DNA of 64,000 bases from Rotaria socialis (lineage: Eukaryota; Rotifera; Eurotatoria; Philodinida; Philodinidae): the NCBI GenBank assembly GCA_905331475.1, contig CAJNYU010003505.1, positions 124,001-188,000 of the forward strand, given 5' to 3'. The position numbers and the translations under genes were made by a program. Of this stretch, positions 20,150-31,519 are shown piece after piece; positions within the stretch are counted from its first letter, which is position 1; each line of letters opens with the position of its first letter. The notes under the pieces were generated by a model that saw nothing but the letters and a program-made list of their open reading frames with translations, was not told where the DNA came from and ran no database searches.

Positions 20150-20518
20150 CCCAGGAGAATCATTCCGACAGTAGGATCCTATTGGATTCCGACAAGGGTC
20201 AGACAGTGAATATACCGAATATCATATGTGGTTCAATAAAACCGACGAAATCTTATAGGATTCCTGGACACGGACTTACAGTCGAATCCTTGGTATTAGA
20301 TCCGATCAGATCCGATGTCGGATTTTAATGGGATCCAACTCTATCGAATCACCTTTGCGCTCTGATGGCTCAAAATGCTTATTTGATCGTGAATAAGAAA
20401 ATTATTTTTTCCGCCGGGACCGACAATAGATCCGTGTTTAGGAATCTTATCGGTTTCTGTCGGAGAGTCGGATCCCATATGATTCGATAAGATCCGTTGT
20501 TGGATTCATGCACCTGGG
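20150..20518. mobile_element. CCCAGG-bounded element A (369 bp)
   Basis: Starts CCCAGGAGAATCATTCC and ends CACCTGGG, flanked by AA on both sides. The interior is packed with variants of GATCCGA / TCGGATC and ATTCCGAC / GTCGGA in both orientations, quite unlike the AT-rich surroundings. No coding frame supported. It shares its left end with element B (14 of the first 16 bases). Confidence 0.6.
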
Positions 20519-20650
20519 AAGGGTCAGGATTTGTTGTTGTTGTGTTTCTAAACGGGAGAGGACTTGTCGTTGATGTTGATGAGATGACAGCAGTTGTGCT
20601 TGGTAAAACAGGTGGAGGAGTTCGAGCTAAAACAAAGAAAAAGAGAAAAA

Positions 20651-21510
20651 TAAGAATAATTCGAAATTTAAACCGAAAAATTATTTCGACTTCAATTTGT
20701 AGTTATCTATCTAGTTCTTTTATAATGGAATAACCCAGGACAATGATTCCTGAAGAAGTATTCCGTGAATTTCCGGCGAAAGCCTGCCAGAAACTCGCTG
20801 TTTCCGGCCGGAACCCACCGGGAATTGTCCACAATTCGATGCAGGAATCCGGAAACCGTATCCGGCTACCAGTTTTGACAGGTTCCTGTCAATTCCGACC
20901 GGAACCGGATAAATCCGGCCACCGGATCCATTCACCGGAATACTACTTCCATGAAATCTCCGGAATACCACAGAATCCGCCGTTTCCGGGACCGGAATGT
21001 TCGACCTGGGAAATAATGAATTTCTACTAGAACTTTCGACTCAATACAGTGGAGTCATTTTCAATATAAAAACAGTTGATTTCATCCTGTTGAACATGTT
21101 GTTGAGTTCATCATGTTGCAGATGTTGCTTTGACTTGATTTTGTTGTACATGTTCTGATTTAATCGATATAATAATAGCATGAGCATAAGTTTACCTATG
21201 GAACTACTAATCTTAATAATAATAATAAATTTTAATCATAGGATTTTTTCAAATAATAAGAAAAATAAAATTAATTCGAAATTTTAAAATGAAAAGTTAT
21301 TTCGACTTCAATTTGTAGTTGATGAACTCAACAACATATTCAACGAGATAAAGTCAACTATTAATATTGAAAATAACTTTACTGTATTGAGTCGAAAGCT
21401 CTAGTAGAAATTCATTATTTATTCCATTATAAAAGAACTAGATAAATAACTACAAATTGAAGTCGAAATAATTTTTCGGTTTAAATTTCGAATTATTCTT
21501 ATTTTTCTTA
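20651..21510. repeat. Large imperfect inverted repeat (foldback) interrupted by element B
   Basis: Left arm 20651-20733 plus 21012-21113; right arm 21320-21510 in inverse orientation. Shared stretches include CGAAATTTAAACCGAAAAAT, TTCGACTTCAATTTGTAGTT, ATAATGGAATAA and GAATTTCTACTAGA. Part of the arm is repeated once more in the spacer (21257-21319), and 21205-21319 is an inverted relative of 21430-21557. This is probably a decayed foldback transposon or a palindromic duplication. No protein is encoded. Confidence 0.75.
20734..21011. mobile_element. CCCAGG-bounded element B (278 bp), with a visible empty site
   Basis: Starts CCCAGGACAATGATTCC and ends TGTTCGACCTGGG. The interior is dominated by TTCCGG / CCGGAA / ATCCGG / CCGGAT in both orientations. 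It sits in the left arm of the inverted repeat, between GGAATAA and AAATAATGAATT. The right arm reads GGAATAAATAATGAATT straight through, so the element is an insertion with an apparent 2 bp (AA) duplication. Open frames across it on both strands are by-products of the GC-rich repeats. Confidence 0.7.
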
Positions 21511-22105
21511 CTAATTGAAAAAATCCTATGATTAAAATTTATTATTATTATAAAGAAAAAGAGTATTTATTTTTCTGATGAGAAAATAAAACATAAATAA
21601 CTGGGTGAAAGAAAGGTGTCATTAGTTGGGATCAGTTTCTACGTTTTCTAATTCTAATTAATTTACACTTTAATATCAATGTTTGAAAGTTATGAAAGTC
21701 TCGTATGGAATATTTTCATTAGATTGATACTAAAACTCTAAATTTTCTCTGTAGACTGTATGATGAATTCTTTTCGTGAAGAAATCAAATACTACATATC
21801 GGATCAAATAAATAATCTATAGTTCTCTCATTGAACAACACAGAAGAATGATGATACTCACATGATCCCAACGAATATAGGATGAATATTTTTCTTTACA
21901 CATAAACGATATTTTTCTTCCAACTCAAGCGACCAACACAATGACTTTGTCAATCGTTCTATGTTCTATTCTTATTCTATTCATCTTGCTATATTCGTTG
22001 CCTAGGCAATTGACTATTAACGAATGAGACGAAAAGGATAAAACAGATGTTGAGAAGGACGAATGACCTGACATTGTTTTACATTCATATAACTGAGTAT
22101 CTATA

Positions 22106-22382
22106 CCCAGGTTGATCAAAATGGACTCGTTTACGGTCTGTTTGTCGACGGTAAACGATGTCAAAACGGTATCTTTACGGCAATAAATAGGCCGTATTTG
22201 CCCATAATACCTGGCACTGTAAACGGGACTGAATTTTCATGGTTTACGGCTGTTTGTGCTTCGCACTCTCATAATCATACGGACTGTATTACTGCGCTAG
22301 ATATTACGGCAAACTTTCACCCGGAAAATAGTCGTAAAGTAACCGTAAACGGCCGTATACAGGCCGTACTGTTCGACCTGGG
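22106..22382. mobile_element. CCCAGG-bounded element C (277 bp)
   Basis: Starts CCCAGGTTGATCAA and ends TGTTCGACCTGGG, the last 13 bases identical to element B. The two ends are inverted relatives (CCCAGGTTGATCA against CCCAGGTCGAACA). The interior repeats TTTACGG / CCGTAAAC / GGCCGTA in both orientations. There is no matching flank (TA left, TT right), so its target duplication is not visible. Confidence 0.6.
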
Positions 22383-23178
22383 TTGAGTCGGGTGGGGTAA
22401 ATTTTTTGATAGTTCGTTTCTATTCTTCTATAACTTTTCTATTTTATATTTGAGAAAAAACTTTGCTGCCAAACATGTAGTGCAAACATTATTCTGCATA
22501 ACTATGTTTTGATTTTTAAATATTATCCCGGGATTGGACTGCACCAATTTTCCAGAAGCACCTATTAAAAATTCGATTTACCACACTCAAGTTAAATCAA
22601 TTATTCTATATACTTTTAAATAGATCACTGAAAACCTAATTTTTCAAAGATCTATATTTTCGACTTCGAAAATGTTAACATCATCGTAAAGCTCACATAT
22701 TTTTCTACAACTTCAAACAAATTTCCGGGATATAGACTAGAATAATACTGCATATGAAATAAGTTTCAGAGAGCGCCGAAAAAAACTTTTTTTTCTTTCA
22801 ACCGATTTGGGCAAATGAATGATTCTAGGTGTTTTCGATAATTCATTAGAATTACTATTAAATGAACATAAAACAAAAACTTACGGACGAGGTGGGTGGT
22901 AGTCGAGCATCACCTAGAAGAAACTTTTATTCAAAATCAACATAAATTTTTTATGTATAATTTACATCGAGGCTGAACTGGAACATATGCATGTTGTTGT
23001 ATTTCCTAAACGAGAATAAAATTATGCAACTTCATGCTAATTATTTTTAACTTTAAAATCTTACTGAACCAGCTTGAGTTAATGATCGTGCTCGAGATCG
23101 GGAGATGGGGGGGGGGGGCGATTTTGTCCATTGGGCGCCGGGGGGGCCCCAAGATCACCGGGTTGCATCTAAAAGGAC

Positions 23179-23437
23179 CCCAGGTNAATATCTCTCAGCA
23201 TGTGAGCATATGTCCACCGGGAGGCGATCTCATCTCCCGCAAGAGATGCGGCGGCTCCACCGTGAGATGCTGTGGCATCTCCAAAATTTCGGATCTGTGG
23301 CATCCCATGTTGCGAATACCGGATCAATTTTTGCGGTAAACCGCGGTATTTATCCGTTCTGCGGTAATGAGAGCCGGTAACCGGACCGGTAAAACCGCGG
23401 TTTACCGCCGATTTTCATGCGGTTTTTATTACATGGG
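23179..23437. mobile_element. Probable CCCAGG element D, degenerate and crossing an assembly N
   Basis: Begins CCCAGGT just before the undetermined base at 23186; a degenerate right end CATGGG lies at 23432-23437, giving about 259 bp, close to B and C. The interior has two motif blocks: AGATGC / GCATCT (23220-23310) and GCGGTAAACCGC / CGGTTTACCGCC (23330-23415). A run of 13 G and a GGGCGCC...GGGGCCCC stretch just upstream (23105-23160) suggest poor assembly here. Confidence 0.4.
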
Positions 23438-26029
23438 AAGTCACATCATGAGAAGAAATCGTTTACAAATAAAAACACCATATTATCGTATCACTGTATA
23501 TATCATTTCCAATGACTTCTTTGATTCTCTTTCTTTCTCTGTTTATTTTCAGTTCAACCCTAGATGAATGTAGTAAATTCATTTCGTATCTAGCGTATTA
23601 CTAACTAAAGTTGCGGTCTAACAAATTTTATTCTCTCATTCTGTTGTTTATTATTATCTTTGATGTATGATGCGTACCATGCGTGAATCGAAAAAAAAAT
23701 CATTTTCGTATCGCTAAATGATAAATACAATATAAGTCAAAGACCGTTACAGGGCAACTTTTGCCCCACTGCCGCCCCCACCTTGAAGATGAGTCATACA
23801 TGAAAATTTCGCCTTCTCTTGTCTTCAGGGTAAAGCAGAACATATGATATAATCTTTAAAAAAAAATCATTTCATTGTCTCTCGATCTTTGCTAAACAAC
23901 AATTATAACTTGCTTCGATAAACGTCAAAATGATTTTCAACTGGAAACAGTGCATTTGAATTGCATACGTTTAGTTTATACTCAGTAAAAAAATATTGGA
24001 TCTTCAAATCCTTGATGATTCCATCATGGTCATAAAATAGACATCTGAACAAAGGATATTAATATTATTAATTGAAAACAAAAGGAAACTTTATCTCGGA
24101 GAAAAATAATGATCGTTTTCACTGCTTTTTATGTTAATAAATCAACTTAGGCAATATCCTAGATTATCTCGGAGAAAACAATTTTGTGGAGATTTTTTTA
24201 CTTCTAAGCATTAATGTTAGAACGAATACTTGAGAATCACTACTCATGTCAAATAGTTTCATTTTTTCTATGAAAATAACTCTGGATTTGTGTTGAGTGT
24301 TATAGTATCATGTCTTTTCATCCAAATGAGAATCAGCATTAAATTGAAAAGAAAATTTCAGTAATTATCTAGCACAATAACAAATAAATAGTATTCGATA
24401 TTAAAAGCTGCTTAAGAATTCTTTGCGGGATTAAAATATACATCACAATATAACTGTTCCTGCTGATCACCTGAAAGCTGCTTTGTTCGATCTACTTTAT
24501 TATACATTAGTTACCAATCATTTACATATCTCTCTCAAACTACAATAAGGAAGCAGTTCATGTCATTATAAAATGCGAACAGATTTATTAAAGATTATGA
24601 TTATTTTTAATTCTCTGCTACTTTTATAAAAGTGCTGGTAGTCTGCATTGTATGTCTATATTGTTATATAGTATATTTTATTATTATTGAACTCATTATT
24701 AAGGAATAAATAATAATCCAAACTTAAAGGAAAATCCAAAATGATGTATCAAATCAAGCGGAATTATTTTTGTTCAATGAATCATATGATAGCACATAAA
24801 AGAAATCAATTTAGAGATCCAATGAATATCTTAGAAAAACAAAACCGTGTCAATTAATTTTTTGAAATTGTATTTAATCTAACTTTTCTACACAGAAAGT
24901 TTTTCGAGCACATGAACAAGCACGAACGTTGACTAACTCTCATTTGATGATCAACTTGATTTCAGTAGTCATATGAAGTTAGGGACAAGTAGAACACGAT
25001 CAATCGTAATGTTGAGCATTTATTAACATATGATTGGTTTTCAAGAGTCGAAAATAGCAAGTTGCCATACATTTTTCATTAATACGAGCATACTCCAATA
25101 TTAACAAGACAGTTCACTGTGCTTGATTCTGTCTCTATCACTTAACAAACTTTTATATATTGTATTCATCTTGATATTATTCTTCTATTTTATATTTGAG
25201 AAAAAAGTTTGCTGTGCCATGTAGATTATTAGAAAATATAGATAGAATATGTTGATGTTGTAATTGAAAATTCTATTAACATGATCTTTTATGAAGAATG
25301 TGTGTCATTTGGTGTGCTTGTATTATCTTATGAGATATGATGTGTATTATTATATTGATAGTTGCAAGTTGAGCGATATTATTTGTATGCACTTGCCAAA
25401 GTGACAGCTATCAGAAGAGAAAAATTGGTATCATCACTTATATGAAATGAAATCTTTAGGAATAATAAACATTTTTGAACGGTTAACACTCTATCAAGAT
25501 TGATTGTTGTACGAAAACATTAGAATATGTAAAGAGGAACCTAACAATGGAAGTTTATCGAAGCATAACTCAAGCAAAGAGAAGAACTCAGTATCATAGA
25601 ACAGGACACTCATTGTTATCGTGGAGTTTTTGTCACATGGATTTACTATGATGCGAAACGAATCTGTGTTATCAGGAGCAGCTGTATGAATATGAATGTG
25701 AATGATTTCTCTCTGAAGCTGGCAAATTTTTTTCTGCTATATTTCTTTCATATGATTCTTGCTTCAATATTTGTTCGATCAGAATTTTATGGAAAAATCT
25801 AAACATAATTGGTCTTCTCATTTTCAACTTCACTCTGTTGTGGCATGAATTTTCTTCCTTGTCTTAAATTTCGGCTTCCTCAAAATCAAAAGAAGCAGCA
25901 GCAACAGCAGCGAAGACACATCAATTGTGTTATTTGAATCAATTTCTTTTTCAGAACAATATATAAATAACGTATTGAACTGTGTCAAAATCACGGTTTC
26001 AGTATATTCCATCGATTTTATTTCAATAA
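23438..26029. other. Gene-free AT-rich stretch
   Basis: About 2.6 kb with no supported gene. The sequence TTCTATTTTATATTTGAGAA at 25181-25200 also occurs at 22438-22457, so a dispersed repeat fragment is present. A CAG/GCA-like run lies near 25891-25910. Confidence 0.45.
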
Positions 26030-28097
26030 TTAGTAATAAACAGCTTTTAAATTAGGAAAATACGCACTACAAGGTTTCGAATAATTCCGTACATTAAAAA
26101 GATAGAGATATTCCAATCTGCCACAATTGATTCGAGTTGCATCGTTTGTAAAATTACGTGTTCCTGTTTGTAGATTTTCATAGAAGATATAAAGTTTAAT
26201 ATTATTCGCTAGACATGTTTTGGTATGATCTAAAAATTGTTCGAGATAATCATCATGTATACTAACCAGAGATAGCTCAGTCATATGAGGATATTCAATA
26301 GTTTCGAAACGTCGATTATCATTATTTGCTTCTTGACTTTTTTTATTATTTTGCGGTGTCATATTCGATAACTCCAGTCTTCTTAATAGTGGAAACGATT
26401 TTGCAAGTCGAATGAAAAATTCGTGTTCGAACGGACGTTCATCAAATAATGATATTTTTTCAACGTATTTGAATAATCCACCGGAAAAATTGTTTGTTAT
26501 ACGATAATAATGTGTCTTTCTATACGGATTCGTATAAATAAGACACTGACTTTTCTTGTTCATTGAAAAATAATCAACACGAGAGGTTATTTCATAATCG
26601 TTGAAATCTACGAATGTACGCATAATATCTTCATTTGATGGTAGACTACTTGGATTGTCAATTAGTAATAAAGAGTAAATGTAAAAAAGGAATTTCTTCA
26701 ATAATGGAAATCGATTAATAATGTCCGTTTTTAAACGATTGCCATCAATAAATGCTGTTTCCATATCGAGCAAGAGGTCCAAAGTTAATGTTTCAAGTTT
26801 AGACATTCTATATAAAAGCGGTAGGATGTATGCATAATAACTGTTTGTTCCATAAGTTGAAATCATTGAGAAGTGCTTCAAGTTTGGCAATTCTTTCTAG
26901 AAGAAAAAGTAATAAGCTGTTAAAATTATTTCTTTGTACAAAAAATACTTGTTTAAATAAATATTTGTTGTTACAAAATAATTTACTTTATTATCGATTG
27001 TTAACTGTTGATTCATGATGACACTAATTTTGACATGAAATGAACGAAGTCGATTGAAACGGCCATCGAGTAGAAATAGACAATCGCTAAAATTAGCTAC
27101 TTGAACGTGTAATTCCAATAAAGTTGAAGAAGAAAAATTCACAAGTGCAGAACGACTGCTGAATGCGTCAAGATAGAACAAGAGAGAACCATGCAAATTT
27201 AAATAAATCAAATGTTTGAATACAGTCAACACGCGAGTAAATAGAATTATCATCATTTCTTGTAATCTATCATCGTCATCGCAATAAATGGACATGACAA
27301 GTTTTGAAATCTTATTTTTGAACTTACGAACGAAATCAGTATTATCTAAAAACAGAACAATGTTTACTATATTATTTATTAGCTATGGTGAAGGATGCAA
27401 CATGATTCTATTGTAGACCACTACAGATATAGTGCGATGAATTGGTGTTCGCTGGTTACATGATCTCTATTATATACATATATGCAATTGAAGATACTGT
27501 GGATAAGAATCTTTATTAGTATTGAATGGGAACGTACACGACACTTTTTTTTCTGGCAAAGCGCAGACCCAATCACGGAACTTCACCATTAGGATATTTT
27601 TCAATTAAATCGCCCATTCTCAAGATTTGTTTTTTTCTGTCAATAAAATATTTCCGGTTGGATAGTTTTCAAAAAGGTCCGAAATCAAATGACTTACCGT
27701 TGAAGAGACGTTGCATTGTCTTATAGTCGATTCGATGAAGACCAAGTCTGCATAAATTTGGATACTCAGCAGCACCGAGAATACGTTCCATAGTTAATGA
27801 CTCGAGATTTAGCCATTGGATATGATGATGAATCTGAGGCAACGTTTGAGAACAAAATCGATCGAGAATAACATTGTCCAATGGATGAATGTGGCCATTT
27901 GCTGAATTTCTCATCAGTGTTAAACGACCAGTAATGGTTGGATCACAAAGGATTTTATCGATTCGCTTATTTATACCAACCATAGAATTGAGTATTTCAA
28001 CACGATTCGCTTTCTTAAAAATCATCAGAAGTATTTCATCGGGTAGATTCATCAATTGAACGCAGAAGTCCTTCATAATGATATTCATTTTCGGCAT
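26030..28097 (-). CDS. F-box / leucine-rich protein
   Basis: Three exons: 27698-28097, 26986-27345 and 26030-26896, joined in frame to give roughly 540 residues. The N-terminus contains an F-box (LMNLPDEILLMIFKKANRVE, residues about 16-35), the module that binds SKP1 in SCF ubiquitin ligases. The remainder has irregular leucine-rich units such as FKHLIYLNLHGSLLFYL, LRRLELSNM and LEYLYLFNV, ending in PNLKAVYY. It would act as a substrate receptor; the target is unknown. F-box/LRR proteins of this layout are, as far as I know, common as lineage-specific families in bdelloids. The start is the first ATG of the frame. The ATG-proximal side ends 27 bp from another small open frame (28125-28334) and then the TIR element copy 2. 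Confidence 0.75.
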
Positions 28098-28124
28098 TGT
28101 CTTATTGCAGTAATGACAATAGTC

Positions 28125-28334
28125 TTATATATGTTGACTTGCCCGATTGCCCTTTGCCGTCAGCACAGTTAGCCCAGCCCGTTGCTCGTCGAAATAGGTA
28201 AGGTCACCAATAAACACGGCTGTTTCTTTCTCAGCCATTGACTGATTCTTAAATGATATATATATAATATCTTTGTTTGTAGCAATGAATTCAATAACAT
28301 CGAAAGGAGAAAGATTGACAAGAAGATTCTTCAT
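28125..28334 (-). CDS. Small hypothetical protein or 5' fragment
   Basis: A 69-codon frame from a true ATG (MKNLLVNLSPFDVIEF) to a stop, directly upstream of the F-box gene on the same strand. It reads like a conserved alpha/beta fragment (AVFIGDLTYFDEQRAGLTV) but I do not recognise it. It may be the remnant of a neighbouring gene cut by the element inserted at 28392, or chance. Confidence 0.25.
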   Translation of the reverse strand: MKNLLVNLSPFDVIEFIATNKDIIYISFKNQSMAEKETAVFIGDLTYFDEQRAGLTVLTAKGNRASQHI

Positions 28335-28391
28335 TCTTTACAAAATACATTCATTGTTTAACAAAAAGAAACTTCTAATGTTAGTTATTCA

Positions 28392-29279
28392 CGAGGGAGA
28401 GTCACCAAGTGTTCAATCGCTTTTGCGTTGAAACTACTTACATTATGTAGCTTCCGATGAGTTATGAATACATTAAAAATATTTTGGGCGGATAGCTTAT
28501 TGCGACGAAACTAGGCCATTTCTAAGGCATGAGCCTTTTTGAGTGCCTGGGCCCCCCTCCCCCCACAGGGACATTAAAAAATTGATGTCCGAATTTTGAC
28601 TTGAACCTTTTCATAGAAAGACTCGCTAAGGAGAACAACGTCTTGTGAACGTTTCAGACCTTTCTACTATTCCTATCGTTAGACACGGGTATTGTGAAAT
28701 TTTTATTGTATATCTTTCAAATGAAGTAGCAGATTTAATGAAACAAATAAATTCAATGATCAAAAGCATTCAAAAAACACTACTCTCGTTGAGATGTATT
28801 GCTACATAAAATTTCAAGTGAAAATTTGAAACTCAATTTTTGAATGTCCCTGAAGGGGGCTACGGCAATAATTAAAAAATACAATAGAAATGGCCTATTT
28901 TTGTAACCTTAAACNACCTTTCTACTATTCCTATCGTTAGACACGGGTATTGTGAAATTTTTATTGTATATCTTTTAAATGAAGTAGCAGATTTAATGAA
29001 ACAAATAAATTCAATGATCAAAAGCATTCAAAACACACTACTCTCGTTGAGATGCATTGCTACATAAAATTTCAAGTGAAATTTTGAATATCAATTTTTG
29101 AATGTCCCTGAAGGGAGGGGGCTACGGCAATAATTAAAAAATACAATAGAAATGGCCTATTTTTGTAACCTTAAACTATCGGCCCAAAATATTTTTAGCG
29201 TATTCATAGCTCCTTGGGCGCTGCATAATCTAAGTAGTTTCAACGCAAAAACGATTGAACACTTGGTGGCCCTCCCTCG
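28392..29279. mobile_element. TIR element copy 2 (888 bp, internal duplication at an assembly N)
   Basis: Same ends as copy 1 (CGAGGG...CCCTCG, TTTGCGTTGAAACTACTTA inside both termini) but reversed. The internal segment beginning ACCTTTCTACTATTCC occurs twice, at 28670-28914 and 28916-29174, separated by the N at 28915. No target duplication is evident (TCA left, CCA right). Minor indels break the internal open frame relative to copy 1. Confidence 0.75.
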
Positions 29280-30007
29280 CCAATTACGAAACTTGAAAAT
29301 GTTTTCCAAGCAAAGTTTTCCGGAAAGGTGCATAAGACGAGACCTTTTCTAGCAGTTTGTTAAGTTATCGGGTCTCTTCATTTTCGCTATATTTCTCTAA
29401 TTACTCAGGCAACAAATAAAACTTTTTCAATTATACAGTAAAATCGACACTAATAACCGTTCTGAGCAAAAACTATTGGAAGACTGATGAAGGACTGCAT
29501 AAGTTAATGAATAAAGTGAAATAATCAGTCGAATCCAATATTGATCACAACATTGATTTGAATTGGTTAGGAAACTGCTTATATGATTTAATATTGAAGT
29601 TATTTTATTTAGGATCACAGAAAAAAGATGAAAGTACCAGCAATTATTGTTTACAGAATTCAACCAAAGAATGACTCATAAACTTTTCGTTGCGAGTGCA
29701 ACGTGCCACATGTCTTAAGTCACACTCAACTGTCTGAAGACCAAAACTGGATCCTTGTTTGAGTCTTTTACTAATGTAGTTTCCATAACTCAATCTTCTT
29801 TCTTTATTCTACAACACAGCTGTGTTCTTTCGTTTTTCTCACAATATGACAAAAAAAGAGAAAGAAATGTTTGTTCTCTAATTTCTCCTAATTAAGAACA
29901 TTTCAGTCAATAGCTTTTAATTAGTATGTCGCATTGATCGATATAAATAAACGAGTAGAGAATGATGCATATTCAAAATAAAATTCAATCATTCTTTTCA
30001 CATGAAG
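29280..30007. other. Intergenic, no gene seen
   Basis: AT-rich. An open frame at 29427-29663 on the minus strand has no recognisable content. Confidence 0.4.
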
Positions 30008-30645
30008 ACAACTAGTATTTTTCTCATCATGAATACTTCGTCATACTCGTACACTTACAACATGCCACCTACTTCAATATCATATACTTTTATCCATATT
30101 ATTGTTCTTCTGCAACTTCGTCGTGTCTATGCTGTTCATCTTCGTTTTATCAACAACAATTAGCAGCGCTTTCACCGTCTCCTCCCTATGACAACTATCA
30201 TCAAGTATGGTTTTCTATTTAAGCGAATTATCATTTTTTGAAATCTTTTCTTGTTCGATTCCATCTTCGACCACAACAACTCAAAATGTAAGTCTAGCTT
30301 TCAAAATTTATTTTTGAAACTTTGATTTCTTCCAAATTTAGATACAACGGTTAACGTCAAAAACTACACGGTTATAATATTCGATATATACTTAACGAAT
30401 TGTTTCAACGAGTAACTTATCCGAATGGTAAGATTAAAACTAGCATTGTCCAGATTAACCTATTCGTTTCATTGTTGTAGCTAGCCAACGTGATTTAGTT
30501 GCTCGTCACATTGGAGCAAATTCGAATTTGGTTTCAAAATCGACATCGTTTACAAACATTACGTGATTCTGGTGAACGGTCAGCAACAACACAAGAACTC
30601 ACTGCTATAGAACAAGGCAAAATAGCAATTGACTCGAATGAATGA
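30008..30645 (+). pseudogene. Decayed homeobox gene
   Basis: The recognition helix of a homeodomain is clear at 30511-30552: QIRIWFQNRHRLQ. Upstream in another frame is a plausible helix 1-2 part, YILNELFQRVTYPN, spliced through an intact GT-AG intron (about 30428-30480) to ASQRDLVARHIGA. The two parts are out of frame at about 30515: the frame that reads QRDLVARHIGA cannot continue into QIRIWFQN. A stop codon also precedes the helix 1 part. Further upstream, a Tyr/Ser/Gln-rich segment (QQQLAALSPSPPYDNYHQ, 30140-30208) looks like a homeobox N-terminal exon, with stops before it. After the helix the frame runs to a stop at about 30643. Homeodomain proteins are nuclear transcription factors; this copy appears unable to make one. 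Confidence 0.6.
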
Positions 30646-31519
30646 AAAACACGACTTCGTGAAGTCTCTAAATTCAAAAATGCTTCACCATGAGTTCGTC
30701 CTAACGAATCATCTTAATTTATGTCTCGTACTATACTATTTATTTCACTTGTATTCGTTTTAGTCAATAAAATAATTTGTTTTTCACATAGGCTACTTTT
30801 TTCTGGATCATCCCGTGGGCTAAAGGAAGTAGTAATTTCTAACATGTTAGTTCAGTCTGAAAAGTCTTGTAATCAAATAAAAATCAGCATACTTATTAGA
30901 TGAATGCATTGAATCGAAACATTCAAATAGTCGAGAAAGCATTTTTCAACTCATATCATAAGAGCTAACATATATCTTCTCTTAAATTGAACCGCAAACG
31001 AAATGAGCCCATATTTGTATCAATAAGGTAAGCATAGACATTCCTTATTTACGTTGACGATGTGAAAGTATTGTCTCAGAAAATCAGGTTGTGATCTTAT
31101 CAATGAAAAAGATTCATCTGTTCTGTTATTCGACCAATCGAAAGTCGCAAGATGATTCATCACAAATATATCAGTTTTTCTCTTCCATCCCAAGAGACAA
31201 ACGTATTCGGCATTGACCGAACAGGTTGTTTAGTTTTGAAGAAAAATTTATCCGTAGAAAATGAACTTAATAAAAGACACAAAATATTTAAAGATCGAAT
31301 CGCATATGAACATGACCCACCGAATTTCCGGCTAGATTATACGATAAGTATAAATTGATGTGTTGTGTCTGGTCATTTATGCACTATTCCAACAAGCAAT
31401 ATATTAGCATGAAATGTTTCGGATAGACATAATACAAAATTGGAAGTTGTTCATTAAATATGATCATAGTTGAAAATGTTTCATCAAGACAAAAACAAAA
31501 CAAAAAACGAACACCAAAA

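Noticed and set aside
20497..21030. Overlapping 78-95 codon frames on both strands over elements A/B
   Set aside because: Frames stay open because of GC-rich inverted short motifs; no start context, no domain, both strands open equally.
22885..22925. Micro-exon-like segment on the minus strand (TTCTAG, GTGATGCTCGACTACC, then GTAAGTTTT)
   Set aside because: Good splice signals but no neighbouring exons; chance or a relic.
23034..23567. Open frames through the poly-G/N region
   Set aside because: They cross an undetermined base and repeat motifs; no protein features.
25870..25920. Possible polyglutamine/leucine repeat
   Set aside because: Short interrupted GCA/AGC run not inside a supported gene.
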